Origin: Streptomyces globisporus | Lineage (GTDB): Bacteria; Actinomycetota; Actinomycetes; Streptomycetales; Streptomycetaceae | Assembly (NCBI GenBank): GCA_014649555.1 | Contig: BMTG01000012.1 | Coordinates: 186,001 to 250,000, forward strand | DNA length: 64,000 nt | Direction: 5' to 3' | In this document: positions 1 to 8,152 of the stretch, in pieces | Position numbering within the stretch: the stretch's first letter is position 1 | Layout: each line of letters opens with the position of its first letter | Notes under the pieces: generated by a model | Databases searched by the model: none | Seen by the model: the letters and a program-made list of their open reading frames with translations, nothing else | What the model was told of the DNA's origin: nothing | Program-made: the position numbers and the translations under genes

Positions 1-1
1 C

Positions 2-436
2 TCCCCGTTCCGGCGCGGCACGATGGCCTGCACCGGCATCGAGTTCTGCAAGCTGGCGATCGTCGAGACGAAGGCGCGCGGCGCCTCGCTCATCGACGAA
101 CTGGAGCGCCGCATCCCGGAGTTCGACCAGCCCATCACCATCAACATCAACGGCTGCCCGAACGCCTGCGCCCGTATCCAGGTCGCGGACATCGGTCTCA
201 AGGGCCAGCTGATGCTGGACGAGAACGGCGAGCAGGTCGAGGGCTACCAGGTGCACCTCGGCGGCGCGCTGGGCCTGGAGGCCGGGTTCGGCCGCAAGGT
301 CCGCGGTCTGAAGGTCACCTCGGCCGAACTGCCGGACTACGTCGAGCGGGTGCTCGGCCGGTTCCAGGAGGAGCGCGAGGACGGCGAGCGCTTCGCGACC
401 TGGGCGGCGCGCGCCAGTGCGGAGTCGCTGTCATGA
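2..436 (+). CDS. Sulfite/nitrite reductase, C-terminal part (partial)
   Basis: This is the C-terminal part of a siroheme-dependent sulfite (or ferredoxin-nitrite) reductase; the reading frame is open to the left edge, so the gene begins outside the window. It reduces sulfite to sulfide with six electrons in the cytoplasm. The 4Fe-4S/siroheme cysteines are visible: ACTGIEFC (Cys-X5-Cys) and NGCPNAC (Cys-X3-Cys), the last Cys normally bridging cluster and siroheme. Its stop overlaps the next start (ATGA), which places it at the head of the sulfur operon. The context (cysH, cysD, cysN) favours sulfite over nitrite as substrate; the fragment alone cannot settle this. Confidence 0.93.
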   Translation, partial: SPFRRGTMACTGIEFCKLAIVETKARGASLIDELERRIPEFDQPITININGCPNACARIQVADIGLKGQLMLDENGEQVEGYQVHLGGALGLEAGFGRKVRGLKVTSAELPDYVERVLGRFQEEREDGERFATWAARASAESLS

Positions 437-612
437 GCGAACGAGCAGCCCCGTTCTACTGCCCGTACTGCGGCGACGAGGACCTGCGTCCCAACGAGAC
501 CGGGCACGGCGCCTGGGAATGTGCTTCCTGCAACCGTGCGTTCCAGCTGAAGTTCCTGGGTCTGCTGACCCGGGGCGTTCAGCGCAACGACGGTGAAGGG
601 GACGCGATATGA
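433..612 (+). CDS. Small zinc-ribbon protein (59 aa)
   Basis: A 59-residue protein is coupled on both sides by ATGA overlaps: its ATG overlaps the reductase stop and its TGA overlaps the cysH start. It carries two Cys pairs, CPYCGDEDL near residue 10 and CASC near residue 31, the pattern of a rubredoxin-like or zinc-ribbon knuckle. The middle contains a WECASCNR segment typical of small metal-binding ribbons. No catalytic function can be assigned. Its place between the sulfite reductase and APS reductase suggests an accessory role, such as a small redox partner or cluster or metal handling, but this is inference from position only. Confidence 0.85.
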   Translation: MSERAAPFYCPYCGDEDLRPNETGHGAWECASCNRAFQLKFLGLLTRGVQRNDGEGDAI

Positions 613-1325
613 CGGACACTCTGCTGAGCGGAGAGCTGACCGACGAGGAGCTCCGGGAGCTGGCCGAGCGGGCCGGACGGAAGCTGGAGGACGCCTCCGC
701 CATCGAGATCCTGACGTGGGCGACCGACACCTTCGGGCCGCGCTTCTGCGTCACCTCCTCGATGGAGGACGCGGTGGTCGCGCACCTGGCGTCGCGGGTA
801 CTGCCGGGCGTGGACGTGGTCTTCCTGGACACCGGCTACCACTTCCCGGAGACCATCGGCACCCGGGACGCGGTGGACGCGGTGATGGACGTCAACGTCA
901 TCACGATCACCCCCCGGCAGACGGTCGCCGAACAGGACGCGGAGTACGGCGAGAAGCTGCACGACCGGGACCCCGACCTGTGCTGCGCGCTGCGCAAGGT
1001 GAAGCCGTTGGAGGACGGCCTGACCGCGTACGCGGCGTGGGCGACGGGGCTGCGCCGTGACGAGTCGCCGACCCGGGCGAACACCCCGGTCGTCGGCTGG
1101 GACGCCAAGCGCCGCAAGGTGAAGGTCTCCCCCATCGCCCGCTGGACCCAGGACGACGTGGACGCCTACGTCGCCGAGCACGGCGTGCTCACCAACCCGC
1201 TGCTGATGGACGGTTACGCCTCCGTCGGCTGCGCGCCCTGCACCCGCCGGGTGCTGGAGGGCGAGGACGCACGGGCCGGCCGCTGGGCCGGACGGGGCAA
1301 GACCGAATGCGGGCTGCACGGCTGA
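609..1325 (+). CDS. cysH: Phosphoadenylyl/adenylyl-sulfate reductase
   Basis: CysH (238 aa) reduces activated sulfate to sulfite using thioredoxin. The PP-loop-type N-terminal fold includes SSMEDAVV and LDTGYHFPET. Two cysteine pairs are present, LCCALRK and GCAPCTRRV, which ligate a 4Fe-4S cluster in APS-type reductases; PAPS-type enzymes such as that of E. coli lack them. The catalytic Cys sits in the C-terminal ECGLHG. The enzyme is therefore predicted to prefer APS. It starts by ATGA overlap with the zinc-ribbon gene and is followed at once by cysC. Confidence 0.95.
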   Translation: MTDTLLSGELTDEELRELAERAGRKLEDASAIEILTWATDTFGPRFCVTSSMEDAVVAHLASRVLPGVDVVFLDTGYHFPETIGTRDAVDAVMDVNVITITPRQTVAEQDAEYGEKLHDRDPDLCCALRKVKPLEDGLTAYAAWATGLRRDESPTRANTPVVGWDAKRRKVKVSPIARWTQDDVDAYVAEHGVLTNPLLMDGYASVGCAPCTRRVLEGEDARAGRWAGRGKTECGLHG

Positions 1326-1348
1326 TGACGACTGATCAGGAGACTTCG

Positions 1349-1894
1349 ATGAGCGTGACGGAGACGGGGGCCACGATCTGGCTCACCGGTCTGCCGAGCG
1401 CGGGCAAGACCACCATCGCGTACGAGCTGGCGGGCCGGCTGCGGACCGAGGGCCACAAGGTGGAAGTGCTCGACGGCGACGAGATCCGCGAGTTCCTCTC
1501 CGCGGGCCTCGGCTTCTCCCGCGAGGACCGGCACACCAACGTGGCCCGGATCGGCTTCGTCGCCGAACTGCTCGCGGCCAACGGCGTGAAGGTGCTGGTC
1601 CCCGTCATCGCCCCGTTCGCCGACAGCCGCGAGGCCGTCCGGAAGCGGCACGCCACCGAGTCCACCACCTACCTGGAGGTGCACGTCGCGACCCCCGTCG
1701 AGGTGTGCTCCGTACGCGATGTGAAGGGCCTGTACGCCAAGCAGGCGGCCGGCGAGATCAGCGGGCTCACCGGGGTCGACGACCCCTACGAGGCCCCCGA
1801 ATCGCCCGACCTGCGGATCGAGTCGCACCAGCAGACCGTGCAGGAGTCAGCGGCGGCGCTCCACGCGCTGCTCACCGAGAGGGGCCTGGCGTGA
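1349..1894 (+). CDS. cysC: Adenylyl-sulfate kinase
   Basis: CysC phosphorylates APS to PAPS. The P-loop GLPSAGKTT lies near residue 11, followed by DGDEIREFLS and the FSREDRHTN segment typical of APS kinases; the length of 181 aa is normal. The start at 1349 has an AGGAGA ribosome binding site five bases upstream. An alternative start at 1325 overlaps the cysH stop (TGATG) and would add eight residues. Its presence beside an iron-sulfur APS-type CysH is notable, because PAPS would then not be needed for sulfate reduction. Confidence 0.92.
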   Translation: MSVTETGATIWLTGLPSAGKTTIAYELAGRLRTEGHKVEVLDGDEIREFLSAGLGFSREDRHTNVARIGFVAELLAANGVKVLVPVIAPFADSREAVRKRHATESTTYLEVHVATPVEVCSVRDVKGLYAKQAAGEISGLTGVDDPYEAPESPDLRIESHQQTVQESAAALHALLTERGLA

Positions 1895-2829
1895 GTGCCG
1901 TCACCACCACCGTGTCCGAGGGCACAGCGAACCCGTACGCGCTCAGCCACCTGGACTCCCTGGAGTCCGAGGCGGTCCACATCTTCCGCGAGGTGGCGGG
2001 CGAGTTCGAGCGGCCGGTGATCCTTTTCTCCGGCGGCAAGGACTCCATCGTGATGCTGCACCTGGCGCTCAAGGCGTTCGCGCCCGCGCCGGTGCCGTTC
2101 ACGCTGCTGCACGTGGACACCGGGCACAACTTCCCCGAGGTCCTCGACTACCGCGACCGCACGGTGAAGAAGCACGGGCTGCGGCTGCACGTCGCCTCCG
2201 TGCAGGAGTACATCGACGCCGGGAAGCTCCGCGAGCGCCCCGACGGCACCCGCAACCCGCTCCAGACCGTGCCGCTGACCGAGGCGATCCAGCAGCACCG
2301 CTTCGACGCGGTGTTCGGCGGCGGGCGGCGCGACGAGGAGAAGGCGCGCGCCAAGGAGCGGGTGTTCTCGCTGCGCGACGAGTTCTCCCAGTGGGACCCG
2401 CGCCGGCAGCGGCCCGAGCTGTGGCAGCTGTACAACGGCCGGCACGCCCCCGGCGAGCACGTCCGGGTCTTCCCGATCTCCAACTGGACCGAGCTGGACG
2501 TCTGGCAGTACATCGAGCGCGAGGGCATCGAGCTGCCGGAGATCTACTTCGCCCACGAGCGCGAGGTGTTCAACCGCAACGGCATGTGGCTGACGGCGGG
2601 TCACTGGGGCGGCCCGAAGGAGCACGAGGCCACCGAGACCCGGCTCGTGCGCTATCGCACGGTCGGCGACATGTCCTGCACCGGGGCCGTCGACTCCGAC
2701 GCCACCACGCTGGACGCCGTGATCACCGAGATCGCCGCCTCCCGGCTCACCGAGCGGGGCGCGACCCGCGCCGACGACAAGATGTCCGAGGCCGCGATGG
2801 AAGACCGCAAGCGCGAGGGGTACTTCTAA
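1891..2829 (+). CDS. cysD: Sulfate adenylyltransferase subunit 2
   Basis: CysD is the ATP-pyrophosphatase-type small subunit of ATP sulfurylase and makes APS from sulfate and ATP with CysN. The 312-residue product has the PP-loop FSGGKDSIVMLHL near residue 46, then LHVDTGHNFPE and FGGGRRDEEKARAKER, all hallmarks of the family. It begins with GTG overlapping the cysC stop (GTGA), and its end abuts the cysN ATG directly, so the two subunits are made from one transcript in near-equal amounts. Confidence 0.96.
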   Translation: MSAVTTTVSEGTANPYALSHLDSLESEAVHIFREVAGEFERPVILFSGGKDSIVMLHLALKAFAPAPVPFTLLHVDTGHNFPEVLDYRDRTVKKHGLRLHVASVQEYIDAGKLRERPDGTRNPLQTVPLTEAIQQHRFDAVFGGGRRDEEKARAKERVFSLRDEFSQWDPRRQRPELWQLYNGRHAPGEHVRVFPISNWTELDVWQYIEREGIELPEIYFAHEREVFNRNGMWLTAGHWGGPKEHEATETRLVRYRTVGDMSCTGAVDSDATTLDAVITEIAASRLTERGATRADDKMSEAAMEDRKREGYF

Positions 2830-4164
2830 ATGACCACCACAGCTGAGCAGTTGAGCGCCACCACCCTGCTGCGCTTCGCCACCGCCGGGTCCGTCGACGA
2901 CGGCAAGTCCACCCTCGTGGGCCGGCTGCTGCACGACTCCAAGTCGGTCCTCACCGACCAGCTGGAGGCCGTCGAGCAGGCGTCCCTCAACCGGGGCCAG
3001 GAGGCGCCGGACCTGGCGCTGCTGACCGACGGGCTGCGCGCCGAGCGCGAGCAGGGCATCACCATCGACGTCGCCTACCGCTACTTCGCCACCACCCGGC
3101 GGCGGTTCATCCTCGCCGACACCCCGGGCCATGTGCAGTACACCCGGAACATGGTGACCGGCGCGTCCACGGCCGAGCTGGCCGTGGTGCTGGTCGACGC
3201 CCGCAACGGGGTCGTCGAGCAGACCCGCCGGCACGCCGCCGTCGCCGCCCTCCTGCGCGTCCCGCACGTGGTGCTGGCGGTCAACAAGATGGACCTGGTC
3301 GACTACGCGGAGCCCGTGTTCGCCTCGATAGCCGAGGAGTTCACCGCGTACGCCGCGTCCCTCGGCGTCCCGGAGATCACCGCGATCCCGATCTCGGCGC
3401 TGGCCGGGGACAACGTGGTGGAGCCGTCCGCGCACATGGACTGGTACGGCGGGCCGACCGTCCTGGAGCATCTGGAGACGGTCCCGGTCAGCCACGACCT
3501 CACCGCCTGCCACGCGCGCTTCCCCGTGCAGTACGTGATCCGCCCGCAGTCCGCCGAGCACCCCGACTACCGGGGGTACGCCGGTCAGATCGCCGCCGGG
3601 GTGTTCCGGGTCGGCGAGTCCGTCTCCGTCCTCCCCTCGGGGCGTACGACGACGATCGCCGGCATCGACGCGCTCGGCGAGAGCGTGGACATCGCCTGGG
3701 CCCCGCAGTCGGTGACGCTCCGGCTGGCCGACGACATCGACATCTCGCGCGGCGACCTGATCGCCCCCGCCGACGACGCCCCGCCGGTCACGAGGGACGT
3801 CGAGGCAACCGTCTGCCACGTCGCCGACCAGCCGCTCTCGGTGGGCCAGCGGGTGCTGCTCAAGCACACCACCCGCACGGTCAAGGCGATCGTCAAGGAC
3901 ATCCCGTCCCGGCTCACCCTGGACGACCTCTCCCAGCACCCGGCGCCCGGGCAGCTGGTCGCCAACGACATCGGGCGGGTCGTCGTGCGCACCGCCGAGC
4001 CGCTCGCGCTCGACGCGTACGAGGACTCCCGGCGCACCGGCTCGTTCCTGCTGATCGACCCGGCGGACGGGACGACGCTGAGCGCCGGAATGGCGGGCGC
4101 CGCGTTCGCAGCAGCCGCCGAGGCCGTCGTGGCGGCCGACGACGACGCCGAATGGGACTTCTGA
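2830..4164 (+). CDS. cysN: Sulfate adenylyltransferase subunit 1 (GTPase)
   Basis: CysN (444 aa) is the elongation-factor-like GTPase subunit that drives APS synthesis by CysD. G1 GSVDDGKSTL is near residue 20, G3 DTPGHVQYTRNM near residue 97 and G4 NKMD near residue 154, followed by EF-Tu-like beta-barrel domains. There is no fused C-terminal APS kinase domain, which fits with the separate cysC upstream. It follows cysD with no intergenic base. Confidence 0.96.
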   Translation: MTTTAEQLSATTLLRFATAGSVDDGKSTLVGRLLHDSKSVLTDQLEAVEQASLNRGQEAPDLALLTDGLRAEREQGITIDVAYRYFATTRRRFILADTPGHVQYTRNMVTGASTAELAVVLVDARNGVVEQTRRHAAVAALLRVPHVVLAVNKMDLVDYAEPVFASIAEEFTAYAASLGVPEITAIPISALAGDNVVEPSAHMDWYGGPTVLEHLETVPVSHDLTACHARFPVQYVIRPQSAEHPDYRGYAGQIAAGVFRVGESVSVLPSGRTTTIAGIDALGESVDIAWAPQSVTLRLADDIDISRGDLIAPADDAPPVTRDVEATVCHVADQPLSVGQRVLLKHTTRTVKAIVKDIPSRLTLDDLSQHPAPGQLVANDIGRVVVRTAEPLALDAYEDSRRTGSFLLIDPADGTTLSAGMAGAAFAAAAEAVVAADDDAEWDF

Positions 4165-4262
4165 TGGCCACCGATTTCTTCTCCTCCTTCGCGAAGGAGG
4201 GCGGCCGGGTGGGCAGCGGCGCCCTCGGCAGCGGCCAGGGCGGGGTCGGGCGATGTGCGTGA
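4164..4262 (+). CDS. Possible 32-aa coupled mini-protein
   Basis: A short frame starts with an ATG that overlaps the cysN stop (TGATG) and encodes 32 residues beginning MATDFFSSFAKEGG, followed by a Gly-rich tail. Translational coupling with cysN would be expected from the overlap, but there is no recognisable domain and the Gly-rich half looks like intergenic GC-rich sequence. It could be a real micro-protein or chance read-through space before the transporter genes. Low confidence. Confidence 0.3.
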   Translation: MATDFFSSFAKEGGRVGSGALGSGQGGVGRCA

Positions 4263-4394
4263 TGACGTACGCGCACCGCTCGCGCGCCCTGAACCCCCCG
4301 CACCCGTACCGCCGAAGACCTGCCGACCTCCCGGCCGTGCCCCCCTGACCAGCCAGCGGGGCACGGGACCGGGCCAACGAGAGGAAAGCCTCCC

Positions 4395-5507
4395 GTGCCT
4401 GCCCCCCGTTCCACCGTTCGCCGCGGCCTCGCCGCCGTCGCCGCCCTGCCGCTGCTCGCCCTGGCGGCCACCGCCTGCGGCTACGGCTCCGAGGCGAAGG
4501 ACGACGACGCCAAGACGAACGTCTCCGCCGGAGGGAAGAAGCTCTCCTCCGACACCGTGAAGATCGGGTACTTCCCGAACCTCACGCACGCCACCGCCCT
4601 GGTCGGTATCCAGGAAGGCACCATCCAGAAGGAACTGGGCGGCACCAAGGTCGAGTCGACGACCTTCAACGCGGGCCCGTCCGAGATCGAGGCGCTGAAC
4701 GCCGGCTCCATCGACATCGGCTTCATCGGCCCCTCCCCCTCCATCAACGGGTACAGCAAGTCCCAGGGCAAGGGGCTGCGCATCATCTCCGGTTCCGCCT
4801 CGGGCGGGGTGAAGCTGGTCGTCAACCCGGACAAGATCAAGACCCTGGACGACCTCAAGGGCAAGAAGATCGCCACCCCGCAGCTCGGCAACACCCAGGA
4901 CGTGGCCTTCCTCAACTGGATCTCCGAGAAGGGCTGGAAGGTCGACGCCCAGAGCGGCAAGGGCGATGTCTCCGTGGTCCGCTCGGACAACAAGGTGACC
5001 CCGGACGCCTACAAGTCCGGTGACCTGGACGGGGCGTGGGTGCCCGAGCCGACGGCGTCCAAGCTGGTCTCCGAGGGTGCGAAGGTGCTCCTCGACGAGA
5101 AGGACCTGTGGCCGGACAAGAAGTTCGTGATCACGAACATCATCGTGTCGCAGAAGTTCCTCGACGAGCACCCGGACGTGGTCGAGGCGGTGCTGAAGGG
5201 TTCGGTGTCCACCAACAAGTGGATCAACGCGAACCCGGACGAGGCCAAGGCATCTGCCAACAAGGCGCTGGAGAAGCTGAGCGGCAAGCCGCTGCCCCAG
5301 GAGATCCTCGACCCCGCGTGGGAGTCCATCGAGATCACCGATGACCCGCTGGCCGAGACGCTCAAGACGCAGGCCGGTTACTCGGTGAAGTCCGGCCTGC
5401 TCGAGAAGCCGAACCTCCAGGGCATCTACGACCTGGGCCCGCTGAACAAGATCCTCAAGGCCGAGGGCCTGCCCGAGGTCGCCGACGCCGGTCTCGGCGT
5501 CAAGTAG
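4395..5507 (+). CDS. Sulfonate-type ABC transporter substrate-binding lipoprotein
   Basis: An SsuA/TauA/NrtA-family periplasmic-binding lipoprotein (370 aa) probably binds sulfonates, sulfate esters or a related sulfur source. The N-terminus is a lipoprotein signal with lipobox ATAC at Cys28. The body has the family pattern KIGYFPNLTHATALVG, FNAGPSEIEALNAG and FIGPSPSINGY. It starts with GTG after a GAGGAAAG binding site. It lies 132 bp after the cysN mini-ORF and directly before its ATPase and permease genes. The ligand cannot be read from sequence; sulfur is inferred from the operon. Confidence 0.9.
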   Translation: MPAPRSTVRRGLAAVAALPLLALAATACGYGSEAKDDDAKTNVSAGGKKLSSDTVKIGYFPNLTHATALVGIQEGTIQKELGGTKVESTTFNAGPSEIEALNAGSIDIGFIGPSPSINGYSKSQGKGLRIISGSASGGVKLVVNPDKIKTLDDLKGKKIATPQLGNTQDVAFLNWISEKGWKVDAQSGKGDVSVVRSDNKVTPDAYKSGDLDGAWVPEPTASKLVSEGAKVLLDEKDLWPDKKFVITNIIVSQKFLDEHPDVVEAVLKGSVSTNKWINANPDEAKASANKALEKLSGKPLPQEILDPAWESIEITDDPLAETLKTQAGYSVKSGLLEKPNLQGIYDLGPLNKILKAEGLPEVADAGLGVK

Positions 5508-5554
5508 CCCGCCCATCCGCAGCAGGACGTAAGGAATCCCAGGAGGTGACGACC

Positions 5555-6346
5555 ATGGCGACCCCTACCCTCACCAAGGCCGAGGACCGTACGACGGTCG
5601 AGCACGCAGCCCGTCTCGCACACGTCTCGAAGTCCTTCGCCGGGCCCACGGGGCAGCAGCTCGTGCTGGACGACATCACCCTCGATGTCGCTCCGGGTGA
5701 GTTCGTCACCCTCCTGGGAGCGTCCGGGTGCGGAAAGTCGACGCTGCTCAATCTGGTGGCCGGACTCGACCGCCCGTCGAAGGGGTCCATCGAGACCCCC
5801 GGCGGGCGGCCGGCCCTGATGTTCCAGGAGCACGCCCTCTTCCCGTGGCTGACCGCGGGCAAGAACATCGAACTGGCCCTGCGGCTGCGCGGGGTGCCTA
5901 AGTCGGAGCGCCGCACCGAGGCGGAGCGGCTGCTCGAACTGGTCCGGCTCGGCGGAGCGTACGGCAAGCGGGTGCACGAGCTGTCCGGCGGTATGCGCCA
6001 GCGCGTGGCGATGGCCCGCGCGCTCGCGCAGGACAGCCAGCTGCTGCTGATGGACGAGCCGTTCGCGGCGCTGGACGCCATCACCCGCGATGTGCTGCAC
6101 GACGAGCTGACCCGGATCTGGCGGGAGACGAACGCCTCGGTCCTGTTCGTCACCCACAACGTGCGCGAGGCCGTACGGCTCGCGCAGCGTGTCGTGCTGC
6201 TGTCGTCCCGGCCGGGCCGGATCGCCCGGGAGTGGACGGTCGACATCGAGCAGCCGCGCCGCATCGAGGACACCGCCGTGGCGGAGCTGTCCGTCGAGAT
6301 CACCGAAGAACTGCGTGGGGAGATCCGCCGACATGGCCAGCACTGA
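5555..6346 (+). CDS. Sulfonate/nitrate-type ABC transporter ATP-binding protein
   Basis: An SsuB-type ATPase of 263 aa. Walker A is GASGCGKST, the Q-loop MFQEHALFPWLT, the signature LSGGMRQRVAMARAL and Walker B LLLMDEPFAALD with the H-loop in FVTHNVREA; all catalytic elements are intact. The ATG at 5555 has AGGAGG eight bases upstream, which is better than the GTG at 5546 that lies inside that site. It overlaps the permease start by 14 bases, so the two proteins are coupled. Confidence 0.94.
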   Translation: MATPTLTKAEDRTTVEHAARLAHVSKSFAGPTGQQLVLDDITLDVAPGEFVTLLGASGCGKSTLLNLVAGLDRPSKGSIETPGGRPALMFQEHALFPWLTAGKNIELALRLRGVPKSERRTEAERLLELVRLGGAYGKRVHELSGGMRQRVAMARALAQDSQLLLMDEPFAALDAITRDVLHDELTRIWRETNASVLFVTHNVREAVRLAQRVVLLSSRPGRIAREWTVDIEQPRRIEDTAVAELSVEITEELRGEIRRHGQH

Positions 6347-7259
6347 CATCACGTCGAGGCGGAAGCGGCCGGACGGGGAGGCCGGACCGGTCGACAAGAA
6401 GCCCGACGACCTGGCGGGACTGGAGGCCGGCCTCGACGCGCTCGACGCCGTACAGATCCGCCGCACCCCGGTACGCGAGGTGCTCCTGCAGAAGGTGCTG
6501 CCGCCGGTCGTGGCGGTGGCGCTGGTGCTGGTGGTCTGGGAGCTGCTGGTCCGCGCCCAGGTCACCGAGGTGTACAAACTGCCGCCGCCGTCCGCCGTGT
6601 GGGACAGCGCCAAGGACATGTGGCTGGCGGGCACGCTGCTGGAGGTCGTCTGGACCAGCGTCTCGCGTGGTCTGTTCGGCTTCCTGCTGGCGGTCGCGAT
6701 CGGTACGCCGCTGGGGCTGCTGGTCGCCCGGGTGAAGCTGGTCCGGGCCGCGATCGGCCCGATCCTGTCCGGGCTCCAGTCGCTGCCCTCGGTGGCGTGG
6801 GTGGCCCCGGCGGTGATCTGGCTCGGGCTCAACGACCAGATGATGTTCGCGGTGATCCTGCTGGGCGCGGTGCCCTCGATCGCCAACGGTCTGGTCTCCG
6901 GCGTCGACCAGGTGCCGCCGCTGTTCCTCCGGGCGGGCCGCACGCTGGGCGCGACCGGGCTGCGCGGGACCTGGCATATCGTGCTCCCGGCGGCGCTGCC
7001 CGGCTATCTGGCGGGCCTCAAGCAGGGCTGGGCGTTCTCCTGGCGCTCCCTGATGGCCGCCGAGATCATCGCCTCGTCACCCGAACTGGGCCTGGGTCTC
7101 GGGCAGTTGCTGGAAAACGGCCGCAGCAACTTCGACATGCCCGGGATCTTCCTGTCGATCCTGCTCATCCTGTTCGTCGGCATCGCCATCGACCTGCTCA
7201 TCTTCAGTCCGCTGGAGCGGTGGGTGCTGCGCAGCCGCGGTCTCCTCGTCAAGAACTGA
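6333..7259 (+). CDS. Sulfonate/nitrate-type ABC transporter permease
   Basis: An SsuC-like inner-membrane permease of 308 aa. After a roughly 50-residue charged N-terminal extension it has about six membrane segments, beginning VLPPVVAVALVLVVWELLV. The cytoplasmic coupling loop is in the segment RAGRTLGATGLRGTWHIVLPAALP, equivalent to the EAA motif. Its ATG lies inside the end of the ATPase gene, with GGGGAG as binding site. It completes a one-permease, one-ATPase, one-lipoprotein importer. Confidence 0.93.
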   Translation: MASTDITSRRKRPDGEAGPVDKKPDDLAGLEAGLDALDAVQIRRTPVREVLLQKVLPPVVAVALVLVVWELLVRAQVTEVYKLPPPSAVWDSAKDMWLAGTLLEVVWTSVSRGLFGFLLAVAIGTPLGLLVARVKLVRAAIGPILSGLQSLPSVAWVAPAVIWLGLNDQMMFAVILLGAVPSIANGLVSGVDQVPPLFLRAGRTLGATGLRGTWHIVLPAALPGYLAGLKQGWAFSWRSLMAAEIIASSPELGLGLGQLLENGRSNFDMPGIFLSILLILFVGIAIDLLIFSPLERWVLRSRGLLVKN

Positions 7260-7267
7260 GCCCTCCC

Positions 7268-8020
7268 ATGACGCATCCCACTCTCCTCGTCATCGCCCAC
7301 GGCAGCCGCGACCCGCGGCACGCCGCGACCGTCCACGCGCTCACCGAGCGGGTCCGCACCGAGCGGCCGGGACTGCGGGTGGAGACGGCGTTCCTGGAGT
7401 TCAACGCCCCGTCGGTGCCCCGGGTGCTGGAGCGCCTGGCGGCACAGGGGGCGGACGAGGTCGTCGCCCTCCCCCTCCTGCTGACCCGGGCGTTCCACGC
7501 CAAGACCGACATCCCCTCGGTCCTGCGCGAGGCCCGCGCCCGACTGCCGAGGCTGCACATCCGGCAGGCCGACGTCCTCGGCCCGTCCCCGCTGCTCAAC
7601 GCCACCCTGGAGCGGCGGCTGCGGGAGGCCGAGGTCCGTCCCGGCGACCTCCCCCGGACCGGGCTCGTCCTGGCCTCGGCGGGATCCTCAGACCCGGAGG
7701 CGATCGCAGTGATCGCTGAAATCGCGCGGGAGCTGCGGCACACCGGTTGGTGCGCCGTGCGGCCTGCGTTCGCCTCCGCACTCCTTCCCCGTACCGAGGA
7801 CGTGGTACGGGAACTGCGGGCCGAGGGCGTGGAGCGGGTGGCGGTGGCCCCGTACGTCATCGCGCCCGGCCGGCTCCCGGACCGCATCGCGGCGGGCGCG
7901 GAGGTGGCCGGCGCGGACGTCCTGGCCGATGTGCTGGGCCCCGCACCGGAGTTGGCACGGCTGCTGCTGAACCGGTTCGACGAGGCGCGGGTGCCGGTGG
8001 GGGCGTCGCTGTCGGCGTGA
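7268..8020 (+). CDS. Sirohydrochlorin chelatase (CbiX/SirB family)
   Basis: A 250-aa chelatase of the CbiX/SirB type, which inserts iron (or cobalt) into sirohydrochlorin. The N-terminal VIAHGSRDPRHAAT carries the metal-binding His10, and the second half contains SAGSSDPEA, an equivalent segment with His lost, as in two-domain CbiX proteins. It starts eight bases after the permease stop and closes the operon. Siroheme is the cofactor of the sulfite reductase at the operon head, so ferrochelatase activity is the likely role. Confidence 0.9.
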   Translation: MTHPTLLVIAHGSRDPRHAATVHALTERVRTERPGLRVETAFLEFNAPSVPRVLERLAAQGADEVVALPLLLTRAFHAKTDIPSVLREARARLPRLHIRQADVLGPSPLLNATLERRLREAEVRPGDLPRTGLVLASAGSSDPEAIAVIAEIARELRHTGWCAVRPAFASALLPRTEDVVRELRAEGVERVAVAPYVIAPGRLPDRIAAGAEVAGADVLADVLGPAPELARLLLNRFDEARVPVGASLSA

Positions 8021-8152
8021 GGGGCGGCGCGTGTCACCGGACACGCCCGGGGGCCGCGCCACCAGGGAGTGCCCGGGAAACCGGAGGCGCCGCTGCCCAG
8101 ACGTCTCGTACCATCGGGCCGCACCGACCCGTCGCGTACCCCCAAGGACTCT

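Noticed and set aside
1786-4377. 863-codon open frame on the minus strand opposite cysD-cysN
   Set aside because: It is an antisense shadow: the composition is Arg/Gly/Val/His-rich, no domain is visible, and the opposite strand encodes complete CysD and CysN.
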